Source: Paenibacillus alba
Lineage (GTDB): Bacteria > Bacillota > Bacilli > Paenibacillales > NBRC-103111
Reading direction: 5' to 3'
NCBI RefSeq assembly: GCF_013204855.1
Contig: NZ_JABMKZ010000027.1
Span: 1 to 64,000 of the forward strand
DNA length: 64,000 bases
A model generated the notes under the pieces. The model had not been told where the DNA came from and ran no database searches. It saw only the letters and a list, made by a program, of their open reading frames with translations. This document shows, one piece after another, positions 46,093 to 55,346 of this stretch; the first letter of the stretch is position 1, and the number at the start of each line of letters is the position of its first letter. A program made the position numbers and the translations under genes.

Positions 46093-47120
46093 TGGATTGA
46101 GCCCCCCGTTTTCATATGCGCATCAAGCTGTGCGTTCCACTCTGGTGTATACATCCAGCAGCGAACCTGAGTGCCATTTCCGACGTCGGTTAGCTCCGGT
46201 ACAGTTGTTTGACAAAGTTCTCTTGCTTGCGGACAACGAGGAGCAAAACGGCATCCCACAGGCATGTTGTATGGACTTGGGACACTTCCTTGGATCGCTT
46301 GCAGTTCTTCTTGGTCTTGGTCCGCACGAGGAAGAGAGTTAAGTAATCCAACTGTGTAGGGATGTTTCGGATTGGCGAATAACTCGCCAGCCGCGGTATA
46401 TTCCACGATCTTGCCGGCATACATCACGGCTACGCGATCGCATGTTTCAGAAACGACTCCCAGATCGTGAGTGATCATAATGATACTCATGCCCATTTGC
46501 TTCTGCAGGAGCTTCATCAGATCCAGGATTTGCGCTTGAATCGTTACATCAAGAGCGGTTGTCGGCTCGTCAGCAATAAGAATCTCCGGGCTGCAAGCCA
46601 TCGCCATGGCAATCATCACCCGCTGCCGCATGCCGCCGCTAAGTTCATAAGGCTCTTGTTTGGCACGCTTCTCCGGGGAGGGAATACCGACCAGACGCAG
46701 CATGTCGACTGCTTTCTCCCAGGCTTCCTTTCTCCCGAGCTTTTGGTGATGGCGAAAAACTTCTGCGATTTGTTCCCCAACCGAGTACACGGGATTTAAA
46801 GAAGTCATGGGTTCTTGGAAAATCATTGAGATTTCGTTGCCGCGGATGGCACCCATTTCTTTATCCGTTTTTTTCAATAAGTCTTGTCCTTTGAAAAGGA
46901 TTTCTCCGTTAACGATTCGCCCGGGGGGACTGGCGATCAGCCTGAGAATGGAAAGCGATGTAATACTTTTACCGCAGCCCGATTCGCCTACAAGTCCGAG
47001 CGTTTCCCCTTTATGGAGCGTAAAATCAATGCCGTCAACAGCTCTGCTGACGCCTTCATCGGTAAAGAAGTGTGTCTGAAGATTGCTTACTTCCAAAACC
47101 TTTTCTTGTTGTTTAAGCAT
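46089..47120 (-). CDS. Oligopeptide/dipeptide ABC transporter ATP-binding protein (OppD/DppD type)
   Basis: The 343-residue ATPase has Walker A GESGCGKSI, signature LSGGMRQR and Walker B ILIADEPTTALD, and the C-terminal motif CRFAPRCPQA. It pairs with the OppF-like ATPase. Start ATG 47120 follows AAGGAGGG. No binding-protein gene is on this strand; the two lipoproteins at 53649 and 55347 are the evident partners. Confidence 0.93.
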   Translation of the reverse strand: MLKQQEKVLEVSNLQTHFFTDEGVSRAVDGIDFTLHKGETLGLVGESGCGKSITSLSILRLIASPPGRIVNGEILFKGQDLLKKTDKEMGAIRGNEISMIFQEPMTSLNPVYSVGEQIAEVFRHHQKLGRKEAWEKAVDMLRLVGIPSPEKRAKQEPYELSGGMRQRVMIAMAMACSPEILIADEPTTALDVTIQAQILDLMKLLQKQMGMSIIMITHDLGVVSETCDRVAVMYAGKIVEYTAAGELFANPKHPYTVGLLNSLPRADQDQEELQAIQGSVPSPYNMPVGCRFAPRCPQARELCQTTVPELTDVGNGTQVRCWMYTPEWNAQLDAHMKTGGSIQ

Positions 47121-47134
47121 CTCGTTCCCTCCTT

Positions 47135-48055
47135 TTAATCCAGCTCGATACGTTTGTTGAAGTTGCGATACAGGACGTCGACCGCAAGGTTAACCATGAC
47201 GAAAATGATGGAGGCGATCAGTACACCACCCTGTACCATAGGCAAGTCACGCATGCGAATGGCATCTACAATTAGCCGTCCAAGTCCGTTAATGGCAAAG
47301 ACAGATTCTACTAAGACCGTACCGCCGAGCAATACGCCGAACTGTAGTCCGACCACGGTAATGACAGGAATCAGTGCATTCTTGAGGGCATGTTTATAAA
47401 TGATAACGCGTAATTTCAAGCCTTTCGCTTTGGCTGTTCGAATATAATCTTGGCGAATGACATCCAGCATCGTGGAGCGCGTCATCCTAGCGACAATGGC
47501 AGCACCTGAGGCTCCTAATGTGATGGCCGGGAGCACAACATGTTTCCATGTTCCCCAGCCCGCGACAGGAAAGAGGTGCATTTTCACGGAGAAAAAATAA
47601 ATGAGCGAAAGCCCGAGACAGAAGCTGGGCAAGGATACACCGAGCAGAGCGATAATCATGATCGTGATATCAGATGCCGTATATTGCTTCGTAGCGGATA
47701 TGATTCCGGCAAGCATCCCGAGAACAATGGTGATGAATATACTGGCCACAGCAAGCTCAATCGTGATCGGTAAGCGAATCATGATTTCGTTAAAAACAGG
47801 CAGATTGGAGCGAAGCGAGATCCCAAAGTCTCCTCGAACCACGTCGATGACGTACTGGAAATATTGCATAAACAATGGCTGATCTAAGCCCAGTTGATGA
47901 CGAATGCGTTCAACCGTCTCAGCGGAAGCACCTTCTCCTGCGAGCAGAACGGCCGGATCGCCAGGCACAAGCTGCATAATCAAGAATACGACTAGAATGA
48001 CGCCTAACAGTACCGGGATCATCTGAAGTAGCCGGCGAATGATGTATACGAACAT
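47135..48055 (-). CDS. Oligopeptide/dipeptide ABC permease (OppB/DppB type)
   Basis: The 306-residue protein has six helices, the N-terminal family pattern RRLLQMIPVLLGVILVVF and the EAA-type loop (DYIRTAKAKGLKLRVI). It forms the channel with the OppC-like protein. Start ATG 48055 follows AAGGGGG. A hairpin lies in the short gap before it. Confidence 0.92.
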   Translation of the reverse strand: MFVYIIRRLLQMIPVLLGVILVVFLIMQLVPGDPAVLLAGEGASAETVERIRHQLGLDQPLFMQYFQYVIDVVRGDFGISLRSNLPVFNEIMIRLPITIELAVASIFITIVLGMLAGIISATKQYTASDITIMIIALLGVSLPSFCLGLSLIYFFSVKMHLFPVAGWGTWKHVVLPAITLGASGAAIVARMTRSTMLDVIRQDYIRTAKAKGLKLRVIIYKHALKNALIPVITVVGLQFGVLLGGTVLVESVFAINGLGRLIVDAIRMRDLPMVQGGVLIASIIFVMVNLAVDVLYRNFNKRIELD

Positions 48056-48070
48056 GGATATCCCCCTTAG

Positions 48071-48090
48071 AGTTTTCTTTTAAGAAAACT
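48071..48090. other. Intercistronic palindrome between the two permease genes
   Basis: AGTTTTCTTTTAAGAAAACT is nearly self-complementary. It lies between the OppC- and OppB-like genes and may form an mRNA hairpin. No T run follows on the coding strand, so it is not a good terminator. Confidence 0.55.
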
Positions 48091-48108
48091 GTCTTCGTAA
48101 GCACGAGC

Positions 48109-49008
48109 TTAGTGTTTCATTCTTGGATCCAATGCGTCTCTGAGCCCGTCCCCAAATACGTTAAATCCAATAACTAATGTAGAGATGGCAAGCCCCGGAA
48201 ATAAGGCCAGATAAGGTACTGTGAATAAAAAGTCGCGTCCGTTGCTCAGCATAGCACCCCACTCAGGCAAAGGAGGTTGAGCGCCAAGTCCCAAGAAGGA
48301 CAACCCTGCGGCAGAGAGGATAGCCGTTGCGAGCCTTAGAGTGGCTTGAACGATAATCGGGGACAGGATGTTCGGGAAAATGTGTACGAATATAATCCGC
48401 AGATCGCTGGCTCCCAAAGAGCGGATCGCGTCGATGTATTCCAACTTTTTCACCGATAAGGTCGAACCGCGGACGATCCGGGCGAACATCGGGATGGAAA
48501 ATACGCCAATGGCAATCATCACGTTGATTAAACTGGGACCTAAGGCGCTTACGATGGCGAGTGCGAGCAATATGCCCGGAAAAGCAAGCAAAACATCAAT
48601 CACACGCATAATGATCGTATCCACCCATTTTCCGTAATAGCCGGCAAACAACCCGAGAACGATTCCGAAGAAAGCTCCGATAAACACGGCCACAAATCCT
48701 ACAGAGAGAGAAAGGCGTGTCCCGATGATCAACCGGCTTAACACGTCGCGACCCTTATCGTCCGTCCCCATCCAATGTTCGGCTGAGGGAGGCTTTAGTT
48801 TGTTCGCTAATTCAATATGATAGGGATCGTAGGGCGCCAGAAGCGGAGCAAAGATGGCGACAAGGAAGTAGAAAAGAATAACGTACCCACCCAGCATCGC
48901 TAATTTGTTTCTTCGCAGCTTTAAATAAAATGTTCTCCACTTGCCTGGACGAGCCGAGAGAACCTGTTTTGGTAGCGCTTGCTTTTGTTCAGCATAATCA
49001 ACATTCAT
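48109..49008 (-). CDS. Oligopeptide/dipeptide ABC permease (OppC/DppC type)
   Basis: The 299-residue protein has six helices, a cytosolic N-terminal tail of about 40 residues, the motif MGTDDKGRDVLSRLIIGTRL and the EAA-type loop (YIDAIRSLGASDLRII), all usual for OppC/DppC. AAAGGAGG precedes ATG 49008. It is the first gene of the minus-strand unit and is divergent from the first amidohydrolase gene, 192 bp away. Confidence 0.92.
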   Translation of the reverse strand: MNVDYAEQKQALPKQVLSARPGKWRTFYLKLRRNKLAMLGGYVILFYFLVAIFAPLLAPYDPYHIELANKLKPPSAEHWMGTDDKGRDVLSRLIIGTRLSLSVGFVAVFIGAFFGIVLGLFAGYYGKWVDTIIMRVIDVLLAFPGILLALAIVSALGPSLINVMIAIGVFSIPMFARIVRGSTLSVKKLEYIDAIRSLGASDLRIIFVHIFPNILSPIIVQATLRLATAILSAAGLSFLGLGAQPPLPEWGAMLSNGRDFLFTVPYLALFPGLAISTLVIGFNVFGDGLRDALDPRMKH

Positions 49009-49078
49009 CTAGCAAACCTCCTTTGTTAAATTAAAGTTATCAGAAATAAGGACGAAGTAAATAAGCTTTGGACAACTC

Positions 49079-49140
49079 GTAAAGATACCTTAAATAGAAG
49101 TAAAGATTGTGAAAATAAAACACAGAATATTCTTTATAAT
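49079..49140 (+). promoter_or_regulatory. Activator-type promoter with paired GTAAAGA sites (amidohydrolase)
   Basis: GTAAAGA occurs at 49079-49085 and 49100-49106, 21 bp apart. TATAAT (49135-49140) begins 35 bp after the second site and no -35 box is visible. The same arrangement precedes the two lipoprotein genes. It lies in the divergent region between the OppC-like and amidohydrolase genes, so it may influence both directions. Confidence 0.7.
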
Positions 49141-49200
49141 TGAGGGAGTACGAGCAATACACACCGAATTTTTGGAAAAGGAAGGAAGGGTGAGTAATTC

Positions 49201-50427
49201 GTGAATTCATCTTATTGGTTAACCAAAGTTCGTCTGGAGAACGGCTATTTGTATGATAATGGCGTGATCACCGGGACAGAGACTGAAATCTGCCATCTGC
49301 GTATAGAGGGCGGTTTCATCAGTGAAATCGTTTCTGCTGATAAACCGTTAGAAACGGATCTTCCGAAGCAAGACGGAAAGAACCTGCTATTGCTGCCATC
49401 ATTTATTGAGAAACATGTTCATTTGGATAAGACGTTGATGGGAGAAACGTGGCGCGCAGTCATTCCCGTAGCCAATATCGTGGAACGCTGCGAATTGGAG
49501 AAACGGATACTCCCTACACTGCCGACTTCGACCAAGGAGAGAGCAGAAAACTTGCTGGCTACGCTATTAAGTGCAGGTTCGACGGAAGTGCGGACACATG
49601 TGGATATTTATCCGGACGCAGGGCTGCATAACTTGGAAGCTGTGCAGATGGCGTTAGACCAGTATGAGGGGAAACTCTCTTACGAAATTGTAGCTTTCCC
49701 ACAGCATGGATTGCTGCGATCCAAGTCCAAGGAGCTGGTTAGAGCAGCGCTTCGTGAAGGCGCTACATTGATCGGCGGCGTCGATCCCGCAACGGTAGAC
49801 GGGGATATTGAAGCCTCTTTACAGCAAATGATGGAGCTGGCCGTTGAGGCTAATGCGGGCGTCGATTTACATCTGCATGATCCGGATTATTTGGGTACTT
49901 TTACAATGAGGCGTTTGGCAGCGCTTACGATGGAAGCGGGCTTGCAAGGAAGAGTGGCGATCAGCCACGCGTTCGCTTTAGGCGAAGTGCCTGCCGGTGA
50001 GGCGGCAGAGTTGTCCGCCATTTTAGCCGAGGCAGGCATTACGATCATTACAAGCGCGCCCCACAGCAGAACGCTGCCGCCGGTTCCGCTTTTGCATGAG
50101 AAAGGCGTGGCTGTCGCTGCGGGCTGCGATAATATCTTCGATACTTGGCAGCCTTTCGGCAACGGGGACATCTTGGAACGAGCAGGCCGTTTAGCGGAAC
50201 GCTTCCGCTGGATTGACGAGTATTCCTTGTCACAATCGCTTGGTTTCATTACGGGAGGAAAGACAACGCTGGATAGAGATGGCAACCGGGCATGGCCGAA
50301 GGTTGGAGATGAAGCGAGCATGGTACTTGTGGATGCTAGCTCTACGGCAGAGGCGGTAGCGAGAAGAGCCAGACGCAACGCTGTCTTCTATCGGGGGACA
50401 TTGGTGGCAGGAGGACTTCAGCTATGA
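49201..50427 (+). CDS. Cytosine-deaminase-like amidohydrolase
   Basis: The 408-residue TIM-barrel metalloenzyme has the metal-binding pattern HVHLDKT (His72, His74), a second metal region DLHLHDPDY, ISHAFAL, and the catalytic Asp region CDNIFDTW. This order fits cytosine/isoguanine deaminases and related N-heterocycle hydrolases. The substrate is not certain. Start is GTG 49201. The gene overlaps the next amidohydrolase by four bases and is a paralogue of the one at 51948. Confidence 0.85.
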   Translation: MNSSYWLTKVRLENGYLYDNGVITGTETEICHLRIEGGFISEIVSADKPLETDLPKQDGKNLLLLPSFIEKHVHLDKTLMGETWRAVIPVANIVERCELEKRILPTLPTSTKERAENLLATLLSAGSTEVRTHVDIYPDAGLHNLEAVQMALDQYEGKLSYEIVAFPQHGLLRSKSKELVRAALREGATLIGGVDPATVDGDIEASLQQMMELAVEANAGVDLHLHDPDYLGTFTMRRLAALTMEAGLQGRVAISHAFALGEVPAGEAAELSAILAEAGITIITSAPHSRTLPPVPLLHEKGVAVAAGCDNIFDTWQPFGNGDILERAGRLAERFRWIDEYSLSQSLGFITGGKTTLDRDGNRAWPKVGDEASMVLVDASSTAEAVARRARRNAVFYRGTLVAGGLQL

Positions 50428-51908
50428 TCGATTTATTGCTTGTCCATGGAGTCGTGATTACCATGGATCAAGAACGACGCATTCTTGAGAACGGAGCTGT
50501 CGCGATCCACGAGGGGAGAATTCTCGAAGTTGCCGACACCGAGCAATTGCTGGCGAAGTATGAGGCGAAGAAAACGATGGATTGCAGCCATCACTGTATA
50601 TTGCCCGGTCTGATTGACGTCCATGGTCATGGCGGTCACTCCATGTTCAAGACGATCGCTATGGACAACATCAGTTTCTGGATGCCGATCATGACGCATA
50701 CGTACAAGCACTTTGTAACGGATGAGTTTTGGTATTACGAAGGTAAGCTGAACGCGCTGGAACGCTTAAAGGCAGGGATCACGACAGGCGCCTGTGTGCT
50801 TGGCTCCATGCCTCGTTCCGATGATCCAATCTTTGCCCTGAATCATGCCAAAGCTTACTCCGAAGTTGGCATACGCGAAATTGTCTGCACGGGTCCTTGC
50901 AATCCGCCATGGCCGCATTCGTTCAGCCGCTGGGTGGATGGGAAGCGGGTAACCAGAGAAGTGACTTACGAAGAGGTGCTGAAGGGTGCTGAGTCGGTGA
51001 TTGAAGCGCTCCATCATGCGCATGACGACCATATTCGTGCTTTTATCACGCCATTTGTTATCGTAACTTCCGTAAATCCTTCCGCCCCGACTCCGCCGGA
51101 CCAATTGTACGGCTTAACTGATCATGATCGTTATCAAGCGAAAAAGATTCGCGAGATCGCCCGGAAATACAAGACGCGGATTCACTCGGATGCTTTCGGA
51201 GGCATGATTCATCTGGCGATTCAAGATAAAGAAAACGCTTTGCTGGGGCCCGATGTGCATTTGCAGCATTGCCGTGGCATCTCGTTTGACGAAGCGCGAA
51301 TTTTGGCTGAAACAGGCACCAATGTTAGCTCTGCCCCAGGGTTCGGACAAGTCAATGCACGGACGCCAATAACGGAACTGATGGAGATGGGCGCAACTGT
51401 GGCGATTTCCACGGATGGTACCTCCCCGGCAGCCAGTTTTGATATGTTTCAAGCGATGCGCAAGACGCAGATGATCCATCAGGCGGCACTCAAGGATTAC
51501 TACTATTTGCCGGCTGGCAAGCTGCTGGAGATGGTCACGATTGATGCGGCGCGCTGTGTAGGTTGGGATGATGAACTAGGCTCGTTGGAAGCAGGCAAGA
51601 AAGCGGATGTGATTACGGTTAACATGCGCCAGCCGCATTTGACACCTGAATATATGTATGTGCACCGGTTGGTCCATCAAGCGGTAGCGAGCGACGTAGA
51701 CAACGTTATCGTGAATGGGAAAATCGTGATGGAAGACCGCAAAGTGCTCACAGTTGACGAGTTTACGGCGCTTGATGAAGCGAATGAAGAAGCGAAGCGA
51801 ACGATTGAACGCGCAGGGCTGCAGAAGTATATGGAACCGACCAAATATTTCTGGGGTCACGCTAGGGCTTATGTGGATGAGAAACGTTTTGATCCTGAGT
51901 TGCTGTAA
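50424..51908 (+). CDS. Amidohydrolase of the chlorohydrolase/deaminase group
   Basis: The 494-residue metalloenzyme has HGHGGHS (His67, His69), a histidine in RIHSDAFGG, another in LQHCRGIS and the catalytic aspartate in ISTDGTSPA, in the order of the TrzN/AtzA/guanine-deaminase group. It should hydrolyse an amino or similar group on an N-heterocycle; the substrate is not known. It is translationally coupled to the upstream amidohydrolase and followed after 39 nt by its paralogue. Confidence 0.85.
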   Translation: MIDLLLVHGVVITMDQERRILENGAVAIHEGRILEVADTEQLLAKYEAKKTMDCSHHCILPGLIDVHGHGGHSMFKTIAMDNISFWMPIMTHTYKHFVTDEFWYYEGKLNALERLKAGITTGACVLGSMPRSDDPIFALNHAKAYSEVGIREIVCTGPCNPPWPHSFSRWVDGKRVTREVTYEEVLKGAESVIEALHHAHDDHIRAFITPFVIVTSVNPSAPTPPDQLYGLTDHDRYQAKKIREIARKYKTRIHSDAFGGMIHLAIQDKENALLGPDVHLQHCRGISFDEARILAETGTNVSSAPGFGQVNARTPITELMEMGATVAISTDGTSPAASFDMFQAMRKTQMIHQAALKDYYYLPAGKLLEMVTIDAARCVGWDDELGSLEAGKKADVITVNMRQPHLTPEYMYVHRLVHQAVASDVDNVIVNGKIVMEDRKVLTVDEFTALDEANEEAKRTIERAGLQKYMEPTKYFWGHARAYVDEKRFDPELL

Positions 51909-51947
51909 GAGATTGCAAATTTGGCAGGGAGAAAGGGTGTAACCAAC

Positions 51948-53174
51948 ATGAGTATGATTTCGACTTATTGGCTAACTAACGTCTGTTTGGAGAGCGGCTA
52001 TTGCTATGAAAATGGAAGAATCACAGGAACGGAAACGGAGATCTGCCATCTCCTCATTGAGGATGGGAAGATTACACAAATCGTTTCGGCAGACACGACT
52101 TTAGACAGCGATCTGCCTAAGCAAGATGCGAAGAACCTGCTTCTCCTTCCCGCGTTCCGCGATATGCATATTCACATCGATAAAACGTATTACGGAGGGC
52201 CATGGAAAGCTTGCTCACCTCCGGTGAATATTTTCACTCGCTTAAAGGAAGAAGAGACGCTGCTTACGCAGCTGCTGCCGACAGCCAGGGAGCGGGCGGA
52301 AGCGATGCTTGGGCTGTTGCAGAAGAACGGCACGACCTATGTCCGAAGCCATTGCAACATTGATCCCTATATCGGCTTGAAAAATCTTGAAGCCACTCTG
52401 CAAGCTTTCGAAACATATTCAGGCAAGCTGTCTGGCGAAATCGTAGCCTTCCCGCAGCACGGGCTGCTGCGCAGCAACGTTGTGGAAATGGCGCGTGAGG
52501 CGCTCCGAATGGGAGCGACATCCATGGGTGGCGTAGATCCGGCCTCGGTTGATCAGAACATCGAGAAATCGTTGAACACGATTATGGAGCTAGCTGTAGA
52601 GGCTGACGCAGACGTTGACGTCCACATTCACGACCCTGGTCATTTAGGCATATTCACCTTCAAAAGGCTTGCCGCACTAACCGAGGAAGCGGGTTGGCAG
52701 GGGCGCGTAACCGTCAGTCACGCACTAGGTCTTGCTGACGTTCCGGTCGAGCTGCAAAGCGAAGTGGCTGAGCTGTTTGCGCAGCTCGGTATCGCGATCA
52801 CCTCCACCGTGCCGATTAACCGAGCGACGATACCGATTCCGCTTCTGAAGCAGAAAGGCGTCTCCGTGTCGCTGGGCGACGATAGCATCACCGATCACTG
52901 GTCCCCATTCGGCCAAGGTGACAGCTTGGAAAGAGTCGGCCGTCTGGCGGAGCGATTCCGCTGGAGTGACGAGCGCTCGCTTGCGGAGGCTCTCGGCTTT
53001 ATTACAGGTGGCAAGCTTCCGCTTTCCGCGGAGGGTGCCCGCGTCTGGCCGGCAGTTGGCGATGAAGCAAGCGCGGTGCTCGTTCATGCCGGTTGTTCGG
53101 CGGAAGCGGTAGCGCGAAGAGCCGAGCGTCAAGCGGTGCTGTATCGCGGGAATATTGTTTCCGGTTCGTTGTAG
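51948..53174 (+). CDS. Cytosine-deaminase-like amidohydrolase, second copy
   Basis: The 408-residue protein has the same length and layout as the product of 49201: HIHIDKTYYG, DVHIHDPGH, VSHALGLAD and a catalytic region reading GDDSITDHW. It lies downstream of the middle amidohydrolase, so the pair probably arose by duplication and then diverged. I start at ATG 51948, about ten bases after AAAGGG; an upstream TTG at 51921 would give a longer tail absent from the paralogue. A strong terminator follows. Confidence 0.85.
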   Translation: MSMISTYWLTNVCLESGYCYENGRITGTETEICHLLIEDGKITQIVSADTTLDSDLPKQDAKNLLLLPAFRDMHIHIDKTYYGGPWKACSPPVNIFTRLKEEETLLTQLLPTARERAEAMLGLLQKNGTTYVRSHCNIDPYIGLKNLEATLQAFETYSGKLSGEIVAFPQHGLLRSNVVEMAREALRMGATSMGGVDPASVDQNIEKSLNTIMELAVEADADVDVHIHDPGHLGIFTFKRLAALTEEAGWQGRVTVSHALGLADVPVELQSEVAELFAQLGIAITSTVPINRATIPIPLLKQKGVSVSLGDDSITDHWSPFGQGDSLERVGRLAERFRWSDERSLAEALGFITGGKLPLSAEGARVWPAVGDEASAVLVHAGCSAEAVARRAERQAVLYRGNIVSGSL

Positions 53175-53181
53175 TGAGGTA

Positions 53182-53223
53182 GGCATAGTTTTCTCCCATT
53201 CGGGAGGGGCTATGCCTTTTTTT
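53182..53223 (+). terminator. Terminator after the amidohydrolase operon
   Basis: GGCATAG and the inner TCTCCC pair with GGGAGG and CTATGCC, followed by seven or more T. Confidence 0.92.
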
Positions 53224-53249
53224 AATATATAAGAGTTTATATGTTTTGG

Positions 53250-53475
53250 AGTGAGCGCAGAGTTACTCCAGCCGCCTTGTGCGAACAGAGAGAACTCCAG
53301 TCCGCTATTCTAGCCAAAAGTATCCATATCGCGGGGGTGAGGGAACTCCAGTCCGCTATTTTGCTGTTTCAAGGCAAATTCAGCGTTTTTCGTGGAAATA
53401 AGACCTTGTAGTTCCGCTAATGCCATAGCATCCCCGCCATTTGCCTATATAGCGTCCTACAGTTCCCTTAACAGG
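53250..53475. repeat. Degenerate periodic repeat with AACTCCAGTCCGCTATT units
   Basis: AACTCCAGTCCGCTATT occurs exactly at 53293-53309 and 53344-53360 (51 bp apart). Weaker versions are ACTCCAGCCGCC near 53262, GTAGTTCCGCTAAT near 53408 and CTACAGTTCCC near 53458. It is non-coding. Similar short repeats are, to my memory, frequent between genes in Paenibacillus. Confidence 0.6.
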
Positions 53476-53546
53476 TTTTGTCGCTACTAAGAGGCTGATC
53501 TCTCAGGAATACGAAGTCGTTTATCCGCATTTATTCAACGAAAGTA

Positions 53547-53609
53547 GTAAAGATTATATAAAATCAAGTAAAGATTGTGAAAATAAAAAATCTGAAAATT
53601 ATTTATTAT
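53547..53609 (+). promoter_or_regulatory. Activator-type promoter with paired GTAAAGA sites (lipoprotein 1)
   Basis: GTAAAGA at 53547-53553 and 53568-53574 (21 bp apart) is followed by TATTAT (53604-53609), which begins 36 bp after the second site. The stretch GTAAAGATTGTGAAAATAAA is identical to that in the 49079-49140 promoter. Confidence 0.7.
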
Positions 53610-53648
53610 CTAAATATGAAGAAAATTCATTCAAAAAGGGGACCTTGT

Positions 53649-55205
53649 ATGAACCGGAAAATTGTTAGCGCTTTCTTAATTTTAACTTTAGCACTGGCTG
53701 GTTGTACTTCCGCTAAAGAAGCGAGTGACGGCAACAAAGAAACAACCCCGACAGCACAGAAGAACACCGGCACGCTAATCGTTGCGCGATTGAGCGATGC
53801 GAACAACCTTGATCCGCATTTCAGCACACAGATCAACTCCATGGCCGTGATTCAGCATAAGATTTATGAAGGTCTCGTTCAACTGGATAAGAACAGTGAG
53901 TACAAGCCTTTACTTGCCACCGAGTGGAAACAATTAAATGATCTTACATGGGAATTTAAACTCCGCAAAGGCGCGGCGTTCCATGACGGAACGCCATTCA
54001 ACGCAGAAGCGGTTCGCAAAACAATTGCCCGCGTATTGGATAAGAAGGAACCTACGCCAAAAGCGAATCTTTTTTCGATGATCAAAGAAGTCAAAGCGGT
54101 GGATGAATATACGGTTCAGTTCCTTCTTGAGTACCCGTTTGCACCGCTTCTTTCTATTTTGGCAAGTGCGGAAGGCAGTATACTGAGTCCTAAAGCCATT
54201 GAACAGTATGGAAAAGAATTAACGAAACACCCTACAGGCACAGGGCCGTTCCGATTCGAATCGTGGACTCCCGGTCAAGAAATTGTCCTGGTGAAAAATG
54301 AAAGCTATTGGGGAGATCAACCAAAGTTTAATAAAGTCATTTTTAAAACAGTTCCCGAGGATACGACTCGCGTTGCCATGATTGAAACCGGAGAAGCCCA
54401 AGTTGCCGAGCAGTTGCCGGTTACCGAAATCGAACGCGTCAACTCTTCCTCAACGATGAGTCTTGGCCGATTCGATGCCTTTGCCGTGGATCATATCGGC
54501 TTCAATACGAGTAAAAAGCCGTTTGACGATGCCCGTGTACGTCAGGCCGTTGCTTACGCCATAGATAAAGAAGCGATCATTAAAGGTGTATATAACAACG
54601 TCGGAAAAGTAGCGAATTCGAGTCTTGGGCCAAAAGTGATCGGTTACAGTACAAATATAAAAGGGTTTGCCTATGATTTGAACAAAGCGAAGCAATTGCT
54701 CGCAGAAGCCGGTTATCCGAACGGATTAAAGGCTACCGTATATTTGAACGATAATAAAGCTCGAATTAATGTGGCGGAAGTTGTTCAATCGCAGTTAAAA
54801 GGGATTGGCATCGATCTCCAAGTGAAAGTCATGGAATTTGGAGCTTACATCGACGCAGCATCCAAAGCTCAGACGGAAATGTTCATTAGTGGTTGGGGGA
54901 ATGCGACAGGCGATGCGGATTATAATCAGTACAATTTGTTCCACAGCAGCTCTCATGGTGTTCCCGGAAACCACTCCTTCTATACCAACAAAGAAGTAGA
55001 TGCGTTGATCGAAAGTGGACGTAAAGAAGCGGACCCCGAAAAACGCAAACAAATTTATGAAAAAGCGCAGGCCATCGAAATCAATGATGTAGCGTTGCTG
55101 CCTTATCGCAGCTCGGAGAATTTGGCTGCCATCGCCAAAAATGTGCAAGGTGTATGGATTAGCCCTTCAGGGTACATTGAAATTAATGATGTGACAATGA
55201 AATAA
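53649..55205 (+). CDS. Family 5 substrate-binding lipoprotein, copy 1
   Basis: The 518-residue lipoprotein has lipobox ALAGC (Cys19) and the SBP_bac_5 fold of oligopeptide/dipeptide-binding proteins (LDPHFSTQ, FHDGTPFNAEAVRKT, GTGPFRFESWTPG, VRQAVAYAIDKEAI). I start at ATG 53649, seven bases after AAGGGGA, which places the start after the promoter. It is the likely extracytoplasmic receptor for the OppBCDF-like transporter on the other strand. Confidence 0.92.
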   Translation: MNRKIVSAFLILTLALAGCTSAKEASDGNKETTPTAQKNTGTLIVARLSDANNLDPHFSTQINSMAVIQHKIYEGLVQLDKNSEYKPLLATEWKQLNDLTWEFKLRKGAAFHDGTPFNAEAVRKTIARVLDKKEPTPKANLFSMIKEVKAVDEYTVQFLLEYPFAPLLSILASAEGSILSPKAIEQYGKELTKHPTGTGPFRFESWTPGQEIVLVKNESYWGDQPKFNKVIFKTVPEDTTRVAMIETGEAQVAEQLPVTEIERVNSSSTMSLGRFDAFAVDHIGFNTSKKPFDDARVRQAVAYAIDKEAIIKGVYNNVGKVANSSLGPKVIGYSTNIKGFAYDLNKAKQLLAEAGYPNGLKATVYLNDNKARINVAEVVQSQLKGIGIDLQVKVMEFGAYIDAASKAQTEMFISGWGNATGDADYNQYNLFHSSSHGVPGNHSFYTNKEVDALIESGRKEADPEKRKQIYEKAQAIEINDVALLPYRSSENLAAIAKNVQGVWISPSGYIEINDVTMK

Positions 55206-55229
55206 TGGATGGTTAGCATAACGAAAGTA

Positions 55230-55292
55230 GTAAAGATATTGTAAATAAACGTAAAGAATGTGCAAGGCACTTTGGCTAATATTCTCTATAAT
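55230..55292 (+). promoter_or_regulatory. Activator-type promoter with paired GTAAAGA sites (lipoprotein 2)
   Basis: GTAAAGA at 55230-55236 and 55251-55257 (21 bp apart) is followed by TATAAT (55287-55292), which begins 36 bp after the second site. Beyond the sites the sequence differs from the other two promoters, which highlights the conserved parts. Confidence 0.7.
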
Positions 55293-55346
55293 GCTTATAA
55301 GCAAATAAACAGCCTCATCAACATGATCGAAACAGGAGGGTTTACT

